Positions 1-6,996 of a stretch of 64,000 bases of DNA are shown piece after piece; the first letter of the stretch is position 1, and each line of letters begins with the position of its first letter. Position numbers and translations under genes: made by a program. The stretch is from Bradyrhizobium iriomotense (GTDB lineage Bacteria > Pseudomonadota > Alphaproteobacteria > Rhizobiales > Xanthobacteraceae), in the NCBI RefSeq assembly GCF_018129405.1, contig NZ_JAFCLP010000001.1:62001-126000 (forward strand). The letters are read 5' to 3'. A model generated the notes under the pieces. It ran no database searches and was not told the DNA's origin. It saw nothing but the letters and a program-made list of their open reading frames with translations.

Positions 1-230
1 CTGCCGGGAGCACCATAGGTCAAATCCGCCGACAGCAGCAGACGCGGCTCTATCGCTTCCAGCGTGAAGTTCTGCCGCCGTGGCTTTGCCGCCGAACTCG
101 CGGCACTGCCCATGCGGCGGCGCCTTCTACTGTCCCGCCCGGGAATGATCTCGCGAATGACCTTATTGAGGAGGGTCTCGAACACGGAGCGCTTGTGAGC
201 TTCCTTGTTCCAACGCCAGGCTATACCCAT
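1..230 (-). CDS. LEPR-XLL domain protein, N-terminal fragment (runs off left edge)
   Basis: Reading the minus strand from an ATG at 230 gives an open frame of 76 codons that leaves the window at base 1. Residues about 55-66 read LEAIEPRLLLSA, the LEPR-XLL motif known from the N-termini of very large repetitive surface or secreted proteins of proteobacteria. The preceding segment is basic, with a run of five arginines. An in-frame TGA lies just upstream, so the start must be near 230; a second possible ATG follows the arginine run. The rest of the protein is outside the window. Such proteins are often type I secretion cargo, which fits the exporter genes at 2.9-6.0 kb. That functional link is inference. 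Confidence 0.6.
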   Translation of the reverse strand, partial: MGIAWRWNKEAHKRSVFETLLNKVIREIIPGRDSRRRRRMGSAASSAAKPRRQNFTLEAIEPRLLLSADLTYGAPG

Positions 231-292
231 CGGAATGCCCCATCAAAGAATGGACCGAACGGCGAGCAGCAAATTCGCGTACGCAAAGGCGG

Positions 293-313
293 CTCAAGCG
301 CTACGCGCTTGAG
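293..313. repeat. perfect inverted repeat (hairpin)
   Basis: CTCAAGCGC and GCGCTTGAG are separated by three bases, giving a perfect 9-bp stem. It lies in the leader of the LEPR-XLL gene, just after the stop of a possible 34-codon reading frame. There is no U-tract on either strand, so it is not a classical intrinsic terminator. It could be a protein-binding site or an mRNA structure. Confidence 0.5.
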
Positions 314-321
314 GAGAAAGG

Positions 322-426
322 CTAGTGGTGTGCGCCGGGGAGAGATCGAGTGTCCGTGCCGTCGACAGTACGCGACAGAGGACGAGCAAAATTCCAAATG
401 CTTAAGGTGCTAAAATTTTTATTCAT
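322..426 (-). CDS. possible small protein of 34 residues upstream of the LEPR-XLL gene
   Basis: On the minus strand an AAGGAGG Shine-Dalgarno sequence (434-440) sits 7 bases before an ATG at 426, the best ribosome site in this part of the window. The frame starts MNKNFSTLSIWNF and ends with TAG at 322. It is in a different frame from the LEPR-XLL gene that starts about 90 bases downstream. It could be a leader peptide, a real small protein, or the original start of the large gene separated from it by a frameshift. No homology is recognised. Confidence 0.35.
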   Translation of the reverse strand: MNKNFSTLSIWNFARPLSRTVDGTDTRSLPGAHH

Positions 427-1228
427 TGCATCGCCTCCTTCGAATGACGAGTTGGCGGCTTAAACGAAATTTACGCGCAGCTTAAATCGGCTTTAACTAC
501 GAAAGTATGACACGGCCTCAGATTGGCTACAAGCGCTTTACTCCTCGCAGTTTATCGACAACTCGCTGAAATAAATTCCGGTTGAATCACGACCGAGGTT
601 ACAACCCGACACACTTGACGACGATCAGTTCCACCCGGGAGGCGTTTGCCTCCTCAATAACTTAAGCGCGGAGCCCGGCTGAAATTTTGCCCGAATATGC
701 AACTCCACCTTATGTAGCCTGAGGTTGCAAATGATGCTTATGCCACGAAACGAAAGCATGCGTTGCGTCAGGGCAGCTCCGATACTGCGCTGCCTCGCCG
801 TTTTTTTATCGAGCGTGAGAGACCGGGAATCTTTTTGGCCGGTCGTGCGGCGTCCCGGATGCCACTGCACCCAGGGCACCACGCCGCGACGTTCAGGCGT
901 TACAGACCCATCAGCGAAGAGCTGCGCATTTGCGCTGGATGATGCTGCAAGTTGAACGCTGCCTCGCCAAACTCGGCCGAGGAATGCTCGTCGAAGCGCG
1001 AACGTGACGTCGGTGACGTCGGTGACGGACGGGCGACAGCGACCTTTGGACCGGCAAACGCCGCATCAAAAATTGCCGGACTCACGGAGCCGTCTGGCGC
1101 AAGCGAGTCACCCGCGTTAATTGCAGCCTGGCCGATTTTCGCGGGTTTTAACACGAAGATGGGTAAAGGAGCTTGGCGCGGCTCGCCAATATTCCATGCG
1201 GAGATACGGCGCGCTTCGCCTTCCAGAT
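427..1228. other. long intergenic stretch without a supported gene
   Basis: About 800 bases. The left part (about 430-560) is A/T-richer than the surroundings and probably holds the promoter of the leftward LEPR-XLL transcript. Several frames of 75-100 codons are open on both strands, but they lack ribosome sites, overlap one another and have no recognisable domain. A short direct repeat of the unit GTGACGTCG is seen around 1003-1027. Confidence 0.5.
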
Positions 1229-1588
1229 CTACCGATCGCCAGCCGAAGTGATCCGGACGTGGAAGCCTTTCGCCTCAATGGCGCGGATGAGCTGTTCGAG
1301 ACTCATCTCGTCCGGCCGCATCGAGAGCTGGTCCGAGGGACCTTGATCCTGAGTATTCACAATGTGAACACCGTCCTCGAGAAACTCGGCGCTGACGTTA
1401 AGTACCTTTGCCACGGCCTTTATGGTGGCGGGCTTGGGCACCCTGCCGCGCTTCTCCCAATGCCAAATCGCAGGCGGAGTCACGTCAATCCGTCGAGCCA
1501 GCTCCGTGATGGTCATCGACCGCTCTTCCCGCAGCTGTTTCAAGCGCGAACCGAAACTGGCAATCGTCTTGTTCTTGAATTTAGGCAC
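1229..1588 (-). CDS. XRE-family helix-turn-helix regulator
   Basis: A 119-residue DNA-binding protein. Residues about 12-68 form a Cro/C1-type helix-turn-helix: FGSRLKQLREERSMTITELA, then a recognition segment around VTPPAIWHWEKRG, then VPKPATIKAVAKVLNVS. The C-terminal 45 residues are acidic and unassigned. The start is a GTG at 1588 with a weak ribosome site. It is monocistronic and lies near a type I secretion locus. A regulatory link to that locus is possible but not shown. Confidence 0.85.
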   Translation of the reverse strand: MPKFKNKTIASFGSRLKQLREERSMTITELARRIDVTPPAIWHWEKRGRVPKPATIKAVAKVLNVSAEFLEDGVHIVNTQDQGPSDQLSMRPDEMSLEQLIRAIEAKGFHVRITSAGDR

Positions 1589-2098
1589 CTGTAAATTCCA
1601 TTTGCATGCGTGGGAATCAGCGTTAACGACAATGGGTAGCCGAGATTACGGCCCCGTTCGTTTTCAAGTCAATCATCGATCCATCGGTTTTCGCCTTCCG
1701 AAACCGGTGCGGCTCGTCGCAATCCCGTGCAATCGGTCAGCCCAACTGCCCTCTTCGGTTTCGTTCAGCCGGCCAGGCATGCAAGGGCCGAGCCACAACT
1801 GGAAAGACAATCTCGCTCAGCGTCATGCGTTCCTAACTCCATGGCTCGACGCTGGCGTGACAGGTGACCGCGGCTGCGGACGGCGGCTCCGCCGAGGGAA
1901 AGGGCGCCTGCCAGTCGGTTAAAGCCCTGTAATGCCTCGGCGGCGTTAAGTAAACAGGCAAGGCAGCCCCCACCGGCCCCTTCGCTCGATTGATCCGTGG
2001 TCGCTCCAATGTCACTATGAGCCGGATTGAGGCGGGGTAAGAGTTTGGCCGGACGGGCTTTTCTGCGGCGCGGGACACAGCCCGGCAGAGGGGATTGC
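1589..2098. other. intergenic region between divergent genes
   Basis: About 510 bases between the XRE gene (leftward) and a secreted-protein gene (rightward). It must contain both promoters. No convincing gene, repeat or sigma-70 hexamer pair was identified. Open frames here have no ribosome site and look like GC-driven noise. Confidence 0.4.
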
Positions 2099-2728
2099 GT
2101 GACCATTTGGCGGCGTTTTTTATGTTGGTTGCGGCCCGGGCTGTTGCTGTCGACCGGGGCGCTTTTTGCCCTTGCGGCGCCTTGCGTGGCGCAGACGGCG
2201 GGGACCCGTCCGGCAGCAGAGCAAAGTCCGGACGCTCCCAAGCGCATCGAGCATCGTCAGCCTCTCATCGACATCCTTGCACACATGTCAGGCAAGTGCA
2301 CGACCCTCAAGATTGCGGGTCGCAGCTACGCCTGCAAGGCCGTTGCCTACGCTCATAACGAAGCCGGGCGTGTGAGCTTCGCGGTGGCTATCGACGATCC
2401 GGCGGACGACGGCCACGTCGTGTCTTTCTCCGGTGAGAAGGGAAGGCGTTTCGACGACAATTCCTACGAGCTTCCGATCGATCGGATGCTCTTGAATTCC
2501 AGGCATCGGCCGAAGGTCCATGGGCTGCCGGTACCCTCGGAGGAGGCATCGACCGGCATCTGCCGCCAGTTCGGCAACTTTGCCGCGCGGCGGGTCTCGA
2601 GTGTCACCTGTACCGCAACGGACTCTCGCGGACAGAGCTACGAACTGCTGTTCGTGTCGGACGGCTCTCCCATCGGCGTTCGACGCGTGAGGCAGTCAGC
2701 AGCGTCGATCGACGACCCGTTTAAATAG
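2099..2728 (+). CDS. exported hypothetical protein
   Basis: A 209-residue protein read from GTG at 2099, chosen because AGAGGGG stands just upstream and because this start gives a proper signal peptide: basic TIWRRF, a hydrophobic core around LLLSTGALFALAAP, and a likely cleavage after CVAQ. A longer in-frame ATG at 2027 would bury the signal. The mature part has four cysteines or more, suggesting disulfides in the periplasm. No known domain is recognised. It converges with the HlyD/ABC exporter operon. Confidence 0.7.
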   Translation: MTIWRRFLCWLRPGLLLSTGALFALAAPCVAQTAGTRPAAEQSPDAPKRIEHRQPLIDILAHMSGKCTTLKIAGRSYACKAVAYAHNEAGRVSFAVAIDDPADDGHVVSFSGEKGRRFDDNSYELPIDRMLLNSRHRPKVHGLPVPSEEASTGICRQFGNFAARRVSSVTCTATDSRGQSYELLFVSDGSPIGVRRVRQSAASIDDPFK

Positions 2729-2758
2729 TCCGACAGCTAAATAGTCCTACAGCGACGC

Positions 2759-2780
2759 GGGCAGGTTTTCTGCGCTGCCC
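2759..2780. terminator. weak hairpin between convergent genes
   Basis: GGGCAG and CTGCCC are separated by a 10-base loop, 30 bases after the stop of the secreted-protein gene and upstream of the HlyD gene end. It lacks a proper T-run, so terminator function is tentative. Confidence 0.3.
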
Positions 2781-2934
2781 TTGGGCGCCAAGATTTGCGC
2801 CGGTGCCACGCCAAGCGCGTTCAATGGCAATTCGGAGAATTGCCCCCGAGCCGGGCACACGCATCCGAATTGGAAGCCCGCCACCGGGCCACGGCTCGCG
2901 GGCTGCGTCCCTGCCCTTCCGACCGCGCTGCATC

Positions 2935-4293
2935 CTATTTCTGGCGGAAGGACTGATTGAAGGACATGATCAACGGGCCGACGAGATATTCAAATGCCGT
3001 GCGCTGGACAGTCGGGATCATGACGGTCGCCGGCATTCCCGGATAGAGCTTGATGTTCGGCATAGCCGCAAGCTCGTCCTGATCAATTCGCACGAAGGCC
3101 GTGTAGTACGGGTTGTTGCTCTTGGGGTCGGTCAGACGATCTGCCGAGACCTGGATGACGTCACCATGAATGATCGGCACGATCCGCTGCTTGTAAGCCG
3201 TGAGGTGAACTTCCGCACGCGTGTTGGGATGCACGTCGCTGATGTCCTCGACCGCCACTTGCGCTTCGATTGTCAGCCCATCCTGCTCCGGGACAATGTC
3301 CAGGATCTTGTCGCCGCGCTGGATGACGCCGCCGACTGAAAAGACGTTGAGGCCGACCACCTGGCCGCTATAGGGAGCTCGGATCTCCATGCGCCCCAGG
3401 ACCGCTTTGGCATTCATGGCTTTGGGGATGACCTCCAGGATCTTCGCTTGCGTGTCACGAAGGTCCTTGGTCACGTCGGTCATTCGATCATTATCGAGCT
3501 GCGCCATTTGCTGCTCTTGCTCGGCAATTGCCTGGCGGGCTTTGGCGATGTTGGCGTTGGAATCGGCGATCTGACCTTCGAGGCCGTAGGCGGTACGCTC
3601 CAGCTGCAGAATGCGCGGGCGCGCGATCAGGCCCCGCTCGACCAGAGGCGCGATATCCTTTGCCTCACTGTGAACGGAATTGATCTGGTCGGTAAATGAT
3701 TTCACTTGCGCCTGGGCGCCGACGATCTGCGAGCCGAGCTGGTTGATCTTCTCGCGAATGACGCTGCGCTGTCCCTCCAGCGCGGCCCGGCGGCTCTCGA
3801 ACTGGCTGACCTGCCCGTTCCAGACGCTCTTGAGGTAGGGATCTTCGGAACGCGCCTTCAGATCCGACGGCATCACGAGCTCGGAGCCATGATCGAGCTC
3901 GGTGAGGAGCCGAACCTCCGTGGCACGAAGCACGGCCCATTGCTGCGTCAGCACTTCGTATTCGGCGCGCGCCTGGGTCTCGTCCAGCACGATCAGGAGG
4001 TCACCGGAGCGGACCTTGTCGCCCTCCCTGACCCGCAGCTCCTTCACGATGCCGCCGTCAAGGTGCTGGACGCTCTTGCGATTGCCCTCGACCTTGACGA
4101 CCGCGTTTGCCACGACGGCGCCGTTGAGCGGCGCGGTCAGCGCCCACGCACCAATCCCGCCGAAGAATACGGCAACAATGACCCAGCCGGCGAGAGCGAT
4201 GCGCCTGATCGAGTCGCTGGGCGGCCCAGCGGAAAGACCGGCCCGGCTGCCAACAGCGGCGAGATTCTTGGGTGTTCCATCGAGAATGGCCAT
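2935..4293 (-). CDS. type I secretion periplasmic adaptor (HlyD/PrtE family)
   Basis: A 452-residue membrane-fusion protein linking an inner-membrane ABC exporter to an outer-membrane channel. There is a short cytoplasmic N-terminus, one membrane segment at about residues 32-54, a lipoyl/barrel segment starting near VVKVEGNRKSVQHLDGG, a long alpha-helical hairpin rich in Gln/Glu/Ala (about 130-290), then the second barrel half (RMEIRAPYSGQVVGLNV) and a conserved C-terminal HLTAYKQRIVPIIHG segment typical of the family. It follows the ABC exporter gene by 9 bases and is surely cotranscribed. Likely cargoes are encoded nearby: the RTX protease and the SdrD-like protein. Confidence 0.93.
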   Translation of the reverse strand: MAILDGTPKNLAAVGSRAGLSAGPPSDSIRRIALAGWVIVAVFFGGIGAWALTAPLNGAVVANAVVKVEGNRKSVQHLDGGIVKELRVREGDKVRSGDLLIVLDETQARAEYEVLTQQWAVLRATEVRLLTELDHGSELVMPSDLKARSEDPYLKSVWNGQVSQFESRRAALEGQRSVIREKINQLGSQIVGAQAQVKSFTDQINSVHSEAKDIAPLVERGLIARPRILQLERTAYGLEGQIADSNANIAKARQAIAEQEQQMAQLDNDRMTDVTKDLRDTQAKILEVIPKAMNAKAVLGRMEIRAPYSGQVVGLNVFSVGGVIQRGDKILDIVPEQDGLTIEAQVAVEDISDVHPNTRAEVHLTAYKQRIVPIIHGDVIQVSADRLTDPKSNNPYYTAFVRIDQDELAAMPNIKLYPGMPATVMIPTVQRTAFEYLVGPLIMSFNQSFRQK

Positions 4294-4302
4294 TGGGCGA
4301 GC

Positions 4303-6015
4303 CTAGCTGCTGGAGCCTTGCACGGCGTGCACGGGCACAGGACGGGTCAGCCGGGCCATGATCTCGGCACGAGGCCCGAACATCTCGGCGACGCCATCTC
4401 TGAGAACGAGAATCTTGTCGACGACCCCGATGGTCGCCGGCCGATGCGAGACAATGACGACCGTCGTCCCGCTCTTTTTCAGTTGCACGATACAATCTGC
4501 CAGAGCGACATCACCTTCGGCATCGAGGTTCGAGCTCGGCTCATCGAGCACGACGAGGCTTGGGCTGCCATAGACGGCGCGGGCCAGACCGATCCGCTGG
4601 CGGAAGCCGCCGGACAAAATAGCGCCGCCTTCTCCGACCTGGGTGTCGTAACCGTGCGGAAGCCTCAGGATCATTTCGTGCACGCCGGCGAGCTGGGCGG
4701 CGAGGATGACGTCCCTGTCGCTGCCCTCATCGAAGCGGCCGATATTGGCGGCGATCGTATCCGAGAACAGCTCGATATCCTGAGGCAGGTAGCCGACATG
4801 GTCGCCGATCGCCCGCTTGACCCAGGTCGCGACATCGGCGCCGTCCAGCCGCACGGCGCCCGCCGAGGGTGTCAGCACGCCAACAAGCTGGCGCGACAGG
4901 GTCGATTTCCCGGCCCCGGATGGTCCGATGACCCCGAGCACCTCTCCTGCCTCGACGGCAAAGGTGATGCCGCGCAGAATGGCCTTGGAGCTCCCCAAAG
5001 GAGCGAAGGTGAGCGCCTCCACCGAAACTTGCCCCTTGGGCCTGGGCAGCGTCAGGCCGGCATCGAGAAGAGGATGCGCCGTCAGCAGCTCGCGGATGCG
5101 CAGGAACGCAGCACGCGCCGACACGAGACTGCGCCACGATCCCACGATCTGCTCGACCGGCTGCAGCGCGCGGCCTAGCAGAATGCTGGCCGCGAACATC
5201 GAACCGACCGTCGTGACCCGCTCGATCACGAGATATGCGCCCAGTCCCAGGATCAGCGATTGCATGGCGAGACGCAGAAAACGGATCAGGCTCTGGATCG
5301 CGGCGGCGCGGTCGCTTGCGGCCACCTGGCGCTCGAGCATCCGGTCGCGATCCCGGCTCCAGCGTCGCAGCAGACCGCCGGTCATGCCCATGGCACGCAC
5401 GACCTCGGTGTTGCGCAGGCTCATTTCGGTGAAGCTGTAGCTGCGCGCGGCGGCCTCGTTCGATTCCGTGAGCGGCAGCTTCACCAGCCACTCGCTCAGC
5501 AGCGCCATCAGCACCAGGATGACCGAACACCCCAGCGCAAAGGCCCCCAGGAACGGATGAAGGACGAAGATCACCGCGATGTAGATAGGAGCCCAGGGCA
5601 GATCGAAGATGGCGTGGATGCCGGTCCCGGTGACGAACTGGCGAAACGTATCGAAATCGCGGAGCGCCTGGCTGCGGGCGCCGCCTGCGCTCGCCGAACG
5701 ATCGATGATTGCCGTCATCACCCGCGAGGCGATCTTCCGGTCAAGGCGGATGCTGGCGCGGGTCAGCACCCTCGCGCGAACTGCGTCGAGGCCGGCCAGC
5801 GCCATGAACGCCAGCAGCAGCGCGATCGTGAGCATCAACAACGTGATCTCGCTGGCGCTCGAGATCACGCGGTCGTAAACCTGCAGCATGTAGAGCGGGC
5901 CGGCGAGGTAAAGCAGGTTAATGGCAAGGCTGAAGATGCCGGCCGTCACGAAATAGCCCCGGCATGTCTGCAGGAGCCGCCGGAGCTCGTCCGGCCTCTT
6001 AAAAGGCGCGCTCAC
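4303..6015 (-). CDS. type I secretion ABC exporter, permease fused to ATPase (PrtD family)
   Basis: A 570-residue half-transporter. Residues about 20-320 hold the six-helix membrane domain. The ATPase has Walker A GPSGAGKST at 364-372, the signature LSGGFRQR from 467, Walker B LVVLDEP with D491-E492, and a switch histidine in VSHRP. There is no N-terminal C39 peptidase domain, so cargo would be recognised through an uncleaved C-terminal signal. It is first gene of a two-gene operon with the HlyD adaptor. No TolC homolog is in view, so the outer-membrane partner must be elsewhere. Confidence 0.95.
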   Translation of the reverse strand: MSAPFKRPDELRRLLQTCRGYFVTAGIFSLAINLLYLAGPLYMLQVYDRVISSASEITLLMLTIALLLAFMALAGLDAVRARVLTRASIRLDRKIASRVMTAIIDRSASAGGARSQALRDFDTFRQFVTGTGIHAIFDLPWAPIYIAVIFVLHPFLGAFALGCSVILVLMALLSEWLVKLPLTESNEAAARSYSFTEMSLRNTEVVRAMGMTGGLLRRWSRDRDRMLERQVAASDRAAAIQSLIRFLRLAMQSLILGLGAYLVIERVTTVGSMFAASILLGRALQPVEQIVGSWRSLVSARAAFLRIRELLTAHPLLDAGLTLPRPKGQVSVEALTFAPLGSSKAILRGITFAVEAGEVLGVIGPSGAGKSTLSRQLVGVLTPSAGAVRLDGADVATWVKRAIGDHVGYLPQDIELFSDTIAANIGRFDEGSDRDVILAAQLAGVHEMILRLPHGYDTQVGEGGAILSGGFRQRIGLARAVYGSPSLVVLDEPSSNLDAEGDVALADCIVQLKKSGTTVVIVSHRPATIGVVDKILVLRDGVAEMFGPRAEIMARLTRPVPVHAVQGSSS

Positions 6016-6996
6016 ACAATCCGGCGGATGCCCCCGCCCCCTCTAATCAAAAATGACCGCCGGAGTGACAACGCCCGGCCGAATTAAAGACCTACTGGCA
6101 GCCGTTACAAATCTTGTCTAATCGAGCACAATGTTTAGCACAGCCGCCGGGCGCGCGAAATAATACTCGCTGGAAGGTAAAGGTGCCCGTAGAGCTACGG
6201 GCCCTTGCGCGTTTTACGATATTTATCTTGACTGACGCACGGCTAAATGCGGCGGGTGAAGGGGGCACCAGCGGGAAGTCCGACCAAGAACCCAAACAGC
6301 GGACATGGGTTCGCATTCCCGCGGCGCAACATGCCCGAGCTCAGGCTGGAAATTCCCTTTCCCGGAGGAAAGGGCCCAGGGAAGTCCGAGCGGCCGGCCG
6401 GCACCCGCAGCCCCTGTGCGGAGAAAGTGCGCACGGGGTGGTTCACAGGTGAAACCGGCATCCCGGTCTTCCCTGCGCGGATGGTTTTAACGGTGTCCTT
6501 CGCGCTCTCCCCCGGGGACACGAGTTCCATTGCCCCCGTCGCCACGGGCCGGGATGGCAATGGACATACGCCAATCCGCAATTTCGGCAACTCAGAATAT
6601 TTTGACAATACGAATTCTTCGGCGCATTGCGCGCCTGCCATCGCACAGCATATGCACGCAACCGCCAAGCGCATCGGATCCGACGCCCCGCGGCCCGACC
6701 TCATCATCGCGCGCGGAAACGAGGCTCCGTCACAAACGGATTCAAGTCATCGTCATCCTGTCACGTCCCGGACGATCCTACCGCCTCGAAACGGCTCGGC
6801 CTAACGGGCATAAAATCAGATTTATGCGCCGTTAAAGAGATTGCGAAACTTGGATTGCCGCCGTCAGCGCTCTGGAACCGCTGATCCCAGTTTAACGGCT
6901 CAATTTACCCGCCTTTAATTTGCCCCGTCGTCCGATCTCCGCACCAACGCGCGACACGACGCGCTCTTTCTTCCGTCGCACAGGCAAGGAGATTCA
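6016..6996. other. long divergent intergenic region
   Basis: About 980 bases between the leftward exporter operon and the rightward protease. It must hold both promoters. A perfect TTGACA at about 6602-6607 lacks a good partner hexamer at 16-18 bases. The stretch at about 6350-6560 resembles a dispersed noncoding sequence I know from Bradyrhizobium genomes. An open frame of 185 codons (6247-6804) has no ribosome site or domain and is not called. The protease has a strong AAGGAG site at its start. Confidence 0.45.
6185..6202. repeat. inverted repeat upstream of the exporter operon
   Basis: GCCCGTAG and CTACGGGC flank two bases, a perfect 8-bp arm palindrome 170 bases upstream of the exporter start. 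It may be an operator or a hairpin at the end of an unrecognised transcript. There is only a short T-run (GTTTTAC) 8 bases after it. Confidence 0.4.

Noticed and set aside
952-1251. 99-codon open frame in the first intergenic region
   Set aside because: No ribosome site, overlaps another equally open frame on the minus strand, and no recognisable domain.
3706-5178. 490-codon open frame on the plus strand
   Set aside because: It lies opposite the HlyD and ABC exporter genes, is Arg/Asp/Gly-rich with no domain, and has no ribosome site. It is a shadow of high-GC coding DNA.
6247-6804. 185-codon open frame in the exporter/protease gap
   Set aside because: No ribosome site, low-complexity Arg/Pro/Ser composition, and likely part of a noncoding repeat.
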